Shown here: piece by piece, positions 44,014 through 53,830 of the stretch | Numbering within the stretch: position 1 is the first letter of the stretch | How the letters are laid out: every line of letters begins with the position of its first letter | Assembly: GCA_030762175.1 (NCBI GenBank) | Contig: CM060834.1 | Location: 25,470,001 to 25,534,000, forward strand | Source of the DNA: Metallyticus violacea | Taxonomy: Eukaryota > Arthropoda > Insecta > Mantodea > Metallyticidae | Length of the DNA stretch: 64,000 nucleotides | Direction of reading: 5' to 3' | The notes under the pieces: model-generated | Databases searched by the model: none | What the model was told of the DNA's origin: nothing | Seen by the model: the letters and a program-made list of their open reading frames with translations, nothing else | Made by a program: the position numbers and the translations under genes

Positions 44014-44190
44014 CCAAGGCTGGCCAAGGTCGTTAAGACGCGGATTCGTGAGCTGGGATTCGATTCCCACCAGGACCGTCCTACCAAACAGTTCTTTTTC
44101 TAGGTTTTCCTCAGTCCTCATAAATTACAAATGCCGGGAAGATACCCTAAACATAGCACTGGAACGCTTTCTTCCTTAAAACACAATTTC
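44014..44190 (+). mobile_element. SINE-C (tRNA-derived SINE)
   Basis: Head with GGCTGGCCAAGGTCGTTAAG and B-box GGGATTCGATTCCCA (44055-44069). Then the SINE-C body: ACCAGGACCGTCCTACC, TTTTTCTAGGTTTTCC, AGTCCTCATAAATTACAAAT and GATACCCTAAACATAG. The family is shared with 59085-59278 and 59403-59685. The extreme 5' end is diverged. Confidence 0.88.
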
Positions 44191-44984
44191 ATTATTGAGT
44201 AGATATATAGAATTTTATGCAATCGGGACTTAGTTAAAAATTATTTTTTAAATTTTTCGTTTGTTTTATTTTTGTCCTTCCAGTTCCCCTCCCCCTATTT
44301 GAAGAACCTTCCTAGACAACCATTCTGAGTAACAGTTCATAATTCATTTCCCCAATAATAGCTTTATTGGGAACTCATGTAATATGGGAAGTGAGTGACG
44401 AAATACAGTGCTATGTAAACGATCACCACCTAAGCCAAAAGCAAAAAGAGGGAAATATGCAAAACCATTTCAACACAAAAAAGTTTACCTCGGAAGAGTA
44501 GGACATGGTTTATACAGCGTGTTCCATTTATCTTGCACATTCAAAGAACTTTTTTTTCCCGATCGGTCAAAACAAAATCATGGGGAAATTCTTGCTGAGA
44601 GTATACTTTTTTGTGTTTCCATTAATGTTGGAGATTTGGGATCGAGATTCGTGTTTTAAATTACAACGTATACATTTTATTCAAGAAATGCACAGTGCAC
44701 AACTCTCTCCAAAAGATATTCGGAACATTGGAACAACACTGTACCATTTTATACAAGAAAGCATTAGATATGGAAATCATAAATAATGCATTACTTCTTT
44801 TATTTAATATTACTGTAGCGCTTTTAACAAAATCATTTAATTTCTTCAAGGTCTGTTTACACATTTCATAAATATCAATTAACATTTGGAAATAACAGAA
44901 TTTACTATACCGCACAATAAATGTGTCTGATTATTCTACTGTATTACTTATCACAATTCAGAAGAAGAATTGCCATTTGTAGCA

Positions 44985-45480
44985 TTGTAGTACTCCCACT
45001 ACCTGCAAAACAGATCATTTTACATCTCATACTTAAATTGGTGACCACTGGCAATCATAAATCCACTCTGTGGATGAAGGACGCCCTAGATCGTTTTGCC
45101 ACTTCCTTCTAGATGGCTGTACAAGCACCAATAATGCATTGCTGCATGTCCTCTGGCGTTGTTGGAACATTTTGATAGACAGCATCCTTGAACGTTCCCC
45201 AAAGATGTAAGTCTAGTGGCGTAAGGTCAGAGGATCGAGCAGGCCAACTAACTGGTCCGCCGCGCTCAATCCACCTGTCGCAAAATATGTCGTGCTCGTA
45301 TGGTGTTATGTGCTGGGCATACATCATCCTGATACCACATGACCATTCTATTATTCAAAGCTGCGGTCTCTAAGAGAATTTCTTAAGGATGTGGCATATC
45401 TTTTGCCGTTTGTTTATCACTTACAAGGAAAGGTCTGTAAACACATCGACGGTAATTCTGTATCAAACGTTAACTTATCA
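44985..45480 (-). pseudogene. DUF4817/IS630 transposase C-terminal half (minus strand)
   Basis: The minus strand around 45350-45300 reads NRMVMWYQDDVCPAHNTI (the FQ-DGAP-H motif; catalytic D retained as the second D of QDD). One frame later come DRWIERGGPVSWPARSSDLT and PLDLHLWGTFKDAVYQNV (45280-45180; the R-GP--WP-RSPDLTPLD-FLWG block with the third acidic residue, D). Then TPEDMQQCIIGACTAI and a C-terminal FIHRVDL-like tail to about 45050. The N-terminal half of the protein is not present between the arms. Relatives have about 350 residues, and about 130 remain here. Confidence 0.88.
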
Positions 45481-45701
45481 CGAACGTTGGTGCGCTAACT
45501 GTCGGAGCAACTGTGGATTTTTGATGGGCAAATCTCAAATAAAATGATACAGTATGATAGATTTCTGAATATCTCTTGGAAGAGTGAGTGTGTACTTGAA
45601 TAAAAATGTGCACGTTGCCATTTAAAAAAAAAAGAAAGCTCTGTCCCATATCCTCTGCATTGATGGAGATCCGAAAAAGCATACCCTCGGGCTAGATCTC
45701 C

Positions 45702-45731
<30 letters not shown>
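45702..45731. repeat. poly(A) tract
   Basis: A run of about 30 A inside the right arm of the DUF4817-type element. Confidence 0.9.
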
Positions 45732-45734
<3 letters not shown>

Positions 45735-45806
45735 TTGTTTGAAACAATTATTTCACGCTTAAAAAAGTTATTTTGGGTTAGCAAGGTGAAAGGCACACCC
45801 TCAATT

Positions 45807-46815
45807 ATGCCCGTAGTTGTCCGGTGTGTCATTGTTGTTGTCAACTATTTTTATACGAAATATCAAAATACCTTGGTATAAACTTTATTCTGAATTTTCC
45901 ATTAGACGCTGCAATGCAAAGCAATAATGTAATGACCTCAATTTTTCTACTTTTAGATTCATTAATGCAGAGCAACGAAACGCGGGTTTTTAAGAAGTAG
46001 CAGTGAAGCTGCAGGAACAAATACATTATGCAACACCGCGGTGCGCTGTTATAATGAGTACAAGAGATGAATGGAACGGTAATGTGTTCTGGGTTGAGGA
46101 GAAAGCTCTGCGAGAAATACCCAGACATAATGATATTAATCAGAGATGGAGGGTGTAACACAAAAGAAATTGGGAGCATTGCGTGCTGATAGGAGACAAT
46201 AACTTAGAGGAAAAAGGCCACCTGGGAAGATGGAAGAAAAGATGAAAATTTTTGTTAGAATGAAGTTATCAATAAAGGCATATACTTAATAAGATGACGT
46301 GGCCTAAATATCTGATTAATGTTACCTTATCAAATATACTAATTTCTCTGAATATATAATCTTTATACAAAAATGTGAAAATTATTAGACTAAAAGCAAA
46401 AAGTGGACTATTTAGATATTTTTTTAATCGTAGAAACCTACATCCATATGATATTGAAGTATCTGAAAGATGAAATGCTTGCAGAACGTTCTTTGTTGAC
46501 CGCTAACCAGAATTTGATATGTGTATGAAAAAATATTGGAAGCACTGTTTAAGCCAATCAACTGTAAAAAAAAAAACGTTTTTCAAAGGCGAGTTTTGCC
46601 ATTCACTAATTATTTTAGTATTAATTATGAATGTTCAAGTCTGTATTTAAAAATTAAAGTGGAATATTTGGTCTCTTAAGAATTCATTTGTCCACGGATT
46701 TAAACTAGGTAACATGCAAAAACTTTCGAGCGAAAGTCCTCTAGGAGACTCTTAAAGCTATAGCTATGGGTCCCTTATGTAGGTGCTAAATGTGCCTAAA
46801 TTAGAATGGTTCATA
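45807..46815. other. no recognisable feature
   Basis: A 112-codon minus frame at 45841-46179 has no family motif, a hydrophobic and serine-rich composition without codon bias, and no splice or start context. I leave it uncalled. The rest is AT-rich. Confidence 0.4.
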
Positions 46816-47463
46816 TACTGGGTGAGCAATGCTTGACGCAACAGCGGGACCGGGCGGTAGCGCTATATCGGCGTAGGCGGGGAGTACATTTCCCCTCCGC
46901 TGCGCGAGGTTTCAGTGTGAGTTGAACTCTTGCGCAAGTAGCATGTGTTTGTTAGGCGACGCAATACAGTGAAAGTGTATCAAGTGAAATGGGGGCAATA
47001 CAAGTATTCTATTCTCAAAGAGTATTCATACGTGCGTATAGAATCAGCGCGCGCTGTAAGGAGTTTATTTCAAGAGAAATTTCCTGATTCGCCCGATTTA
47101 AGCCCTTGGGATTTTGATCTCTGGGAGCATTAAAAGAGAAATTGTACTAAACAAATCCACACACTTTATATGAACTTAAAACTAAATCCGCAAGAAATTG
47201 CTTCCTTTTCTCAGAGGGAACTGCAGAGTGTAATGAGCAATTTCCTAAACCGGTGTTAGAAAAGCTTGAACACGAAAGGAGACAGTCCCAGCATCTCCTT
47301 GCTTACTATACGTGAGTAATTTACTTTGCTTTTCAAATGTTTGTTATTTATGTTTGAAATAACTTACGCGAGAAAAACCGTACTATATTTACTGCGGACT
47401 TCCTGTCACGCCAGCTGGCCGCACGCCGCGAAACCGGTTGCATGAAAGATCGTTTACCCCATA
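46816..47463 (+). mobile_element. Tc1/mariner (DUF4817-type) element, parent form of the MITE at 4092-4291
   Basis: It is bounded by TA at 46816-46817 and 47462-47463. The left terminal repeat is CTGGGTGAGCAATGCTTGAC followed by GCAAC. The right one in reverse complement is TGGGGTAAACGATCTTTCAT followed by GCAAC (about 18 of 27 positions equal including TA). The GC-rich flanks match the 4092-4291 element in inverse orientation. It is about 650 bp because the transposase gene inside is itself deleted. Confidence 0.88.
46945..47310 (+). pseudogene. DUF4817-type transposase: N-terminus fused to C-terminus
   Basis: The frame starting about 46965 reads TVKVYQVKWGQYKYSILKEY and SYVRIESARAVRSLFQEKFP, the DUF4817 N-terminal domain. 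It passes directly to DSPDLSPWDFDLWEH, the third catalytic-residue motif (normally SPDLTP-DFFLWG). More than 200 residues that should separate them are missing. FP-D---P and SPDL share a short sequence at the junction (near 47085-47092). The remaining C-terminus runs one frame over to about 47310, ending near LEHERRQSQHLL. Confidence 0.85.
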
Positions 47464-48774
47464 GTTTGAGAATGCAGAACAATACTTAGGCCTAATTCGT
47501 ATAAACCTATAATGAATCATAGTATGCAGAAGAAATTTGTTTTTATCAAGAAAAGCTGAGGTAACTAAGGTGTAATTAAGGAAAGACATTCGCAAACAAG
47601 AATTTATTAAAAGGTCACATCTTTCACCCTAAACAGAATAAGCCAGAAACTTATAGATTAGAAAAGTGTGGATGCAACAGTAAATTTATATGGATTTGCT
47701 TGGCAGTATGTCTGAGGGAGATGACAGATGGGGCTGGTGGCGCTGTAAGGCTCATACATTCTCAAGTAAAAGGACACAGTAAGCCTGTCTTCGTTCCTAA
47801 AACTAGAGTTAACGCAAGAAACGACATCTGCCAATAAGTTAAAATCGAAAGTGTACATTAAATTTGAACTATGATCTAGTACCAAGATTTATTACAAAGT
47901 AAATGAAAGGCTAAATGAGTGGTTGATTTAGTGCAGAAAGTTGTCTGTTAAATGTGGATAAATAGTTGACAGATTAGCTATTTATCTTAATACTGTTGTT
48001 AAATTTATAAAATAATAATAAATATAACTTTACATTCCTTTGCCTTCAGTTTAACTATCGTTGACATAGAATGATCATATAAATTAATTAAAACATAAAA
48101 TATCAAATATTTAATTAAAACATAAAATATAAAATATTTAATTCTAATTAGAAGCTCGACAGGATATCTGGCATTTTTATACGAGACATGTTTATTTTGA
48201 AATTTTTCACTCACGATTATAAATGGAAAACTTCTTTAGGAAGGAACAAGTAAGATTAGTGATATTTCAATTAAAAAACTACAATTATAAAAAATGTACA
48301 AAAAACCGTGTATTTTTTTATCAAAATGCAAAACTTTTTATATTCTGTTCGAGTATCGAGAAGAATTTGATTTTAGGTCAGAAATTGCAATAAAAACAGC
48401 CAACACTAGTCAATAGAAAAGGACCTATACTTTTACAACATAATTTCACTCCTAAAGCTCATCTAGCATATTATTCAACCCTTTAAAAGTGAATTTCACT
48501 CATTCAAACACCTGAAAAGTTATCTAAATAGCAAAGTCTTCAATAATAAAGATGGTATTTAGAAAGTTCGTCTTCTCTAGAAGACACAAATTTTATCGCA
48601 ATGGATAAATAAACTTGATACTAATAGGCAATAACATATACATGGCAACAGTGTTTATTATTGTTAATAAAGTTATTAGTGCTTTGTTGAGGTGTAAACC
48701 GTATTCATTTCTGGAGACTTAATAGTTTAGGATACGATTTTAAATTCGAGAACACATTTTATAGGTACTGTTCA
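47464..48774. other. no recognisable feature; short tandem duplication
   Basis: It contains two tandem 27-bp units at 48084-48137. A 75-codon minus frame at 47658-47885 lies in slightly GC-richer sequence but shows no known motif. Confidence 0.4.
48084..48137. repeat. 27-bp tandem duplication
   Basis: TTAATTAAAACATAAAATAT recurs at 48084 and 48111 with AT-rich linkers. Confidence 0.85.
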
Positions 48775-49015
48775 ATAGCTTAAGCACTTATACGGTGAGA
48801 TTTTTTGAGTTACAGACGCCAGAACAGGGCTTTTTATTGGAGAAGTGAGCCGCAGCAACTGGTAACCGCTGCGGTAAAGTATTTTTATTTTTACTAACAG
48901 CCTAAAATTATTTTTAAAACTGATACAATTAATAAGCATTAATCTGAAATATAAGAGAAGTTGAAAACGGTGTCCCTCGGCGGCAAATAAATCTCCAAGC
49001 GAAACTTTGCGAGAC
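48775..49015 (-). mobile_element. DUF4817-type element remnant, C-terminal end only
   Basis: The minus strand reads FAAEGHRFQ, the last codons of a DUF4817 transposase (compare IAAEGHRFQH at about 27090-27120). It is followed by a 3' untranslated part that aligns with 27120-27305: GTTAGTAAAAATAAAAATAC, CAGCGGTTACCAGTTGCTGC and the terminal TATACGGTGAGATTTTTTGA in plus orientation at about 48789. The 5' part of the element is absent. Same family as 26690-27310. Confidence 0.7.
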
Positions 49016-49140
49016 ATTTATTTACCGTGTGTAATACTATCGAAGAACGCAAACAGGTACTAAAATCGGGTACACTTTAATTGAAGGCATAAAGAACGTA
49101 ATTTATATAATTAAAGGTGTAGAAAAATAATACTGAAAAA

Positions 49141-49405
49141 GACCGCCTCTGTGGCCTGGTGGTAGCGTTTGCGACTACTAATCCGGAGGTCGTAGGTTGG
49201 AATCCCGATCAAGCCGTCTGGATAAGGTTTTTCGGAGTTATTTCTTACCCTGAGAACGTAATACCGATAGCTTTAAGGCGTCAAGAACTCGGTGTTCCTT
49301 TAATTTTATTCATCCCTAACGACTTACACCGACAGTATTTGGTCCACAACCTACAGACGTCGCGAGATGACCAATGCAGTCAAAGAGATAGTAAGCATTA
49401 AATAA
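49141..49405 (+). mobile_element. SINE-B (plus strand)
   Basis: Head GACCGCCTCTGTGGCCTGGT, B-box TAGGTTGGAATCCCG (49193-49207; one change from GGTTCGAATCC). Body with AAGGTTTTTCGGAG, TTTCTTACCCTGAG, GATAGCTTTAAGGCG, CAAGAACTCGG, AGACGTCGCGAGATGACCAA and TGCAGTCAAAGAG, then an A-rich tail merging into a GAAA-rich simple repeat to about 49430. Confidence 0.93.
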
Positions 49406-50070
49406 AAAAAAGGAAGAAAGAAAGAAAGGAAACAACTATCACGTATCAGAAAAGAAATTCACGTCAAAGATATATCTATCTATTGCTGCAGCTAGATTAC
49501 TTTTAAATGAAAAAAACTACCAGACACCGGGTTAACGTATGAACCAACTACATTCAATCCCATCGCAGTTCTGACTCCAATTCTGACCTATCTCAACGAT
49601 ACTTAACCCCGAGATGCCAAGAACAATGAAACAACAAAAATTTCCCTTTTTACAGTTGGGCTATTCGGTTGCGGGCTATTTCAGCACGGGATGGTGTACG
49701 CTTTTTATGCGGTTGTGTGCGCGAATATGAAACGGATTAACCATCTCAACGGATCGCTGCTCCCATTGTCTAGTGCAAGTATCAAACCGTCATTTTAAAA
49801 TAAAAATGCAAAAGCCAACTTCATTACGCCTGTTGTCTGGGAAACAAAGATTTTTATGGCACTTTAAGCTTTCCGTGTCCAGTCCAGATTCACTGTGTAA
49901 ATATTACGACTTGGTTGGTTGCTCGTTCGATTAGATAAAATCGACGGGTAGGGGGTTTAATGAGATATCGGGGACCGGAAGTCACAAATGGAATATATGA
50001 TTGATGCTTCCAAAGGTTTTTAAGCTGACACAGCACAGCAAGGTGTTAAAGAGCAGCTATAATTCTAGCT
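49406..50070. other. no recognisable feature
   Basis: Spacer between two SINE-B copies. No tRNA boxes, protein families or inverted repeats were recognised. Confidence 0.4.
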
Positions 50071-50260
50071 GACCGCCTCCGTGGTCTAGTGGTAGCGTTT
50101 ATGAGTACTTCCGGCAGTCCTGCGTTCGAGTCCCGGTCAGGTCAAGTTTTATGGGTAAGGTTTTTTTCTTTTTTTTCTTACCCTACGAAGGTGAATGCCA
50201 GATAGCTTTAAGGGGCCAAGAACTCCGATTACATTTGTGTCATCATTCATCCCATGGAAT
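50071..50260 (+). mobile_element. SINE-B (plus strand), 3' end altered
   Basis: Head GACCGCCTCCGTGGTCTAGT with canonical A-box GTCTAGTGGTAGCG and B-box TGCGTTCGAGTCCCGG (50121-50136). Body GGGTAAGGTTTTTTTC, TTACCCTACGAAGGTGAATG, GATAGCTTTAAGGGGCC, AAGAACTCCG. The usual AGACG-CGCGAGA..CAATGCAGTCAAAG segment is missing. Instead a short inverted sequence ATTCATCCCATGGAATGATG ends the copy. Confidence 0.9.
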
Positions 50261-50719
50261 GATGACACAATGAATGGATCTGCAAGACTCAAATGAATAA
50301 ACTCCTAACGCGATATCGTTACTGTGGGAGCTGGAGAGATGGTTAGCGACGCATGCGGGGAGAGAGCTTTATCTGCCAAGTAAAACATTACGTACTACAT
50401 GTATATCATCTATTGAAATACTTACGGCGATCTGTTGTTATTGTATTAATAGTGAACAGTTGGAAATTATCAACACATTCCTCTGACTAGCCACCTCTCC
50501 TATCTCCCAGCAGCACCTCCGTTTTTCTAATAGAGGAAATCAGTGATATTATTAAATCATATGAACCATTATTTGTTGCAGCTCTTAGAAGATAAATGCC
50601 TCGTTGACATAACGGATTATCTGCTTGTTAAAAGAAAAATTGTTCATAACAGCTTTAATCTTTCTTAAGCAGTACGTACTAAACAAGAACCAAATTTAAA
50701 ATATCATCATCGACTTAAA
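50261..50719. other. no recognisable feature
   Basis: AT-rich sequence before dispersed repeat copy B. It may contain a diverged 5' extension of that repeat. Confidence 0.4.
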
Positions 50720-51310
50720 AGGACTATTTCATTTATGTGACATCATAAAATCGACCAATAAAAATTAAACAAAATTTTTAATCTGACCAATCACAGCCCG
50801 ATATCATAGTGAAATTATTGAAAAGTTTAACCAATCACCGCGCAAAGTGCATTTGTCATCTGGTCAGTGCAGCAAACTCCATACTCCCACTATAATTCCT
50901 GAGCACCCATCACTGGTCACTTTTGCTAGAAGGCTAACTGAACATGCATTAACTCAGTCTGAAATCATTTTGTACATTATATAACATCTTCATTAGCAAC
51001 CATAAATTTTAATAAATACGTTGTTCAGAATGATGAAATGCTATCTCTGTTTTGTTTTTCTTAGTTGCCATTAGTAAGCAATGGTCAACTTTCATCTATT
51101 ACATTCTCACGGTTTATGAATAGGTCATAAAAATATAACATTTTATACAATTGTTAATAATATGTGCACGAATTTCAAATATATATGACTTTTATTCTTT
51201 ACTATTCATAATACAAGCCTAAACCTTATATGGCTCTTCTCTATTGGCATTACTAACAATCGACATTCGTCTGTTGCTAGATGGCTTGAAAAGGTTAAGT
51301 GGTTATATGG
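50720..51310 (+). repeat. unidentified dispersed repeat, copy B
   Basis: It shares with copies A, C, D and E the blocks AAATCGACCAATAAAAATT, CTGACCAATCACAGCCCGAT, GCATTTGTCATCTGGTCAGT, CCCACTATAATTCCTGAGCA, CTCTGTTTTGTTTTTCTTAG, TTGCCATTAGTAAGC, TTCTCACGGTTTATGAATAG, and ACAATCGACATTCGTCTGTT near its end (51257). No coding capacity. Confidence 0.88.
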
Positions 51311-52002
51311 GAAATTAAAATTCTTACCATTCGCCATGTTAGCGGGAACAACAAAATTGCGTGAATGGCTGTTATTTCTGTATGGTAAAGGTATAAGGTT
51401 TGACTAACACAACATAAAATCCAATGTTATTTATCCAAACCAGCCCCTGCATACCGACACTTTACCTGCACCAATTCCCCTAATGTCATTCGAAGAAACT
51501 GATAGTGACAGCAGTGATGATGATTCAAATATACCTTAAGTTTAAGTGATTCAGCCTACGAACCCTCCACCACTAGAAACGTGGTACAGTTGTCCGATCA
51601 ATCAGTTTAGACGATTTAGGGCGGGGTTTACATTTAGGGGAAAACCAAGCAGAGGTCTTGGGTTCGAGGTTGCAACAGCAGAACATGCTTGCTGAAACTA
51701 CTAAAACTAGTCTCTAGAAAACGGCATGATTTATTTTCCAGTTTGACGTATACAAAGTAAAAGGAGTGTATTTTCGCTGATGCACAGACAAGCTTTCAAA
51801 AGATGCACTTTTTTTTTTTTAAGGAAAGCTAACCAATATTGCACAAGTAGCCTGGCGTACTTTCAATGCAACGGTAGAAGGTAATAGATAGGATGAATAA
51901 CACGAATATTTAATGGATACATTGCTACGATGGAAATAGAATGTTAAATGTCACTAAAAGTTTAATTTCCTCATTCACACTTAAACTTTTTCCTGAAAAT
52001 TT
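51311..52002. other. no recognisable feature
   Basis: Mixed sequence between the dispersed repeat and the NUMT. A GC-richer spot at about 51540-51680 has no recognised family. Confidence 0.4.
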
Positions 52003-52182
52003 GAAGCCCCTGTTTCAGGTTCAATGATTTTAGCAGGTGTTTTGTTAAAATTAGGAGGATATGATTTATTTCGTATTTATATTTTTATAATAAGCGTTGG
52101 TATTACTTATAATGTAATATGGTTAATGGTTAGTTTATTTGGAGGAGTTGTTGTTAGTTTAATGTGTTTACGACAAACGGAC
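52003..52182 (+). pseudogene. nad4: NUMT: nuclear copy of mitochondrial ND4 fragment
   Basis: From GAAGCC at 52003 the plus strand reads, in one uninterrupted frame, [20 protein letters not shown]..., ending [17 protein letters not shown] at 52182. This is the conserved central block of NADH dehydrogenase subunit 4 (complex I, inner mitochondrial membrane), about residues 290-350 of a normal roughly 445-residue protein. Several codons make sense as Met only with the invertebrate mitochondrial code (ATA). It is 60 codons without a stop, so the transfer looks fairly recent or lightly decayed, although the usual G of GGYG reads as D. Both edges break abruptly into nuclear-like sequence. It is not functional. 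Confidence 0.93.
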
Positions 52183-52561
52183 ACTCTTTAATGAGTGCTG
52201 TAAGTGATGAGCAGGGAGAGAGTTTTCATCAGGACATAGTCACAATGGAAAAGTTTTATCAAGCTATTGTGATCCTGCAATGTTGGGGGCTTATTGCTGG
52301 TTTCTGTTGATGGACAGGAATTCTGACTGCAAGAAAAAGCTACCAGGCAGCAAGTATGAAGATCTATGAAGACATGTGTTTTGTTACTTCTAATGTAAAT
52401 TTTAATCGGTTTATATAATATCATTTTATTACTATTTTGACTAACAAGTTCCTTTCACTGTCCTAAAAATAGTAAATTTCTATTGACATTCAAATTGCTC
52501 ATAAAAAGATTAGGAATTTAATTTTGTTGGATATCTTTTGAACTAAGTTCAAATTTTGCAA
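52183..52561. other. no recognisable feature
   Basis: Nuclear AT-rich sequence directly after the NUMT. It does not continue into the expected next part of ND4. Confidence 0.5.
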
Positions 52562-52763
52562 GAGGCCGACAAATTCTTTCACGCTTGAGGCTCTTTTTCG
52601 TGCCGTAAATGTACGACACGGGACCTAGGGCTTTACTTCCCTTCCGAAGGAAGCCATAGTTAGGATTTTTACGCCCGAAAAAATCCATCGGCCCTGGCCG
52701 GAATCAAACCCGCGATCTTGGGTTTAGAAGGCAAGTATGGTTACCACTACACCACCAGGACCG
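52562..52763 (-). mobile_element. SINE-A (minus strand), 3'-shortened
   Basis: The head at the right (CGGTCCTGGTGGTGTAGTGG in reverse complement) and the B-box GCGGGTTTGATTCCGG are well kept. The body holds GATTTTTTCGGGCG, CTTCCTTCGGAAGGG, CCCGTGTCGTACATTTACGG and GAATTTGTCGGCCTC. An internal piece of the family body and the whole GAATGGGACGCTGA...TTAAAGAGCG tail are missing. Confidence 0.92.
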
Positions 52764-53680
52764 ACAAAGGAATACACGAGTTTATACTGCCATTATATGC
52801 TTCACGTCACTTATATTAAAAAAATGTCATTTCTTATTGAAATATTAAATTATTGTTGTCTTGAGTGCACTTAAGCTCAAGCTAGAAAGCAGTGCATGCT
52901 CCTAAGGGCTCCGTATTTCTCTAAAACACTCTTTTTGGAAAAGCCAGAAGTGCAGTTATAGAGTGTATTGGTACAGCAGAAAAAGGAAAGGGGTAAAAGG
53001 GAGGTGAAGGCTCACGTAACAGAAAAATCCTTTCAAATTCCTATTTGTCCACCACTCAGGTCGTCACGCTTTCTTCATCTCCATGCATTTCTGAAAAAAG
53101 TGCAGAATGGAGGGAAAATGAAAACGTAGAGCGTTTTCAGGTAAAAGTTTGGTAATGTATGGAAGGGACGTTTTTGGCAAGCAATGTACTTGCATTTTAG
53201 GGGTTAACTATTTCTATCGTTTGCGATAAACTGCCAAAAAACGTAAAACAATTCAACATTTATACGTGTGAATATTATCAGTTGAATTTTTTTCTGAAAT
53301 TCAAAAACGGACTGAAGTTTGAGATTAGAATAAATCACGAGATTATGAATAAGTTAATAAATTAAGAAAAAGTATTTCTTATGGTTTAAATTAGAATAAA
53401 TCAAGAGATTATGAACTTATAAAAAATTGTATAATTAATCTCTCACTTTTTCGTATATGGACATAGAACAAAAATTATTTTAATAATTTAATAGATTAAG
53501 AAAAAGCATTTTTGATGGTGCAGGTCGTCAATGTGATAGATAAAAAAAGATACAAATAAAATGAAAATATGTGGGCTATTCAAAAAGATTGAAACATCTG
53601 ACAAATGATGCTGATTGCATTTACTGAAGGAAAGCACAATTACCTCCATATCTAATTGCTGTTCCACCATTATCAACATT
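52764..53680. other. no recognisable feature; imperfect local duplications
   Basis: Two related segments, ATTAGAATAAATCACGAGAT (53326) and ATTAGAATAAATCAAGAGAT (53390), plus two AGATTAAGAAAAAG-type segments, show decayed local duplication. No coding features. Confidence 0.45.
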
Positions 53681-53830
53681 TTTCTACTCGTTTATCTTGG
53701 AACACAAATTTAAAAGCAATTTTTAATCATTTTAATTTTCAATTTTTCCATATTTTTATTTTTCATAATCGTTCAAATATGCATTACCAACTTTTCTTCT
53801 AATCTTGTAAATTAATTAATTTTTTTTATC
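53681..53830 (+). repeat. AT-rich repeat, copy 1 of an inverted pair
   Basis: It contains TTGGAACACAAATTTAAAA and TTTCTTCTAATCTT in the same order and similar spacing as the reverse complement of 57450-57575. Sequence between these anchors is AT-rich and partly alignable. Nature unknown. Confidence 0.55.

Larger units (their letters stand above)
44510..45806 (-). mobile_element. DUF4817-type element with long (about 250-bp) inverted ends
   Basis: The left arm begins TATACAGCGTGTTCCATTTA and continues to about 44760. The right arm, in reverse complement from about 45806, begins GAGGGTGTGCCTTTCACCTT and continues to 45538. Inner parts pair clearly: AGTATACTTTTTTGTGTTTC with GGTATGCTTTTTCGGATCTC, then AAGATATTCGGAA with GAGATATTCAGAA, then TGTACCATTTTAT with TGTATCATTTTAT. 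An A-run of about 30 (45702-45731) has expanded in the right arm. The enclosed coding remnant is in minus orientation. Confidence 0.85.

Noticed and set aside
45841..46179. 112-codon minus-strand frame
   Set aside because: No domain, signal or repeat relationship recognised.
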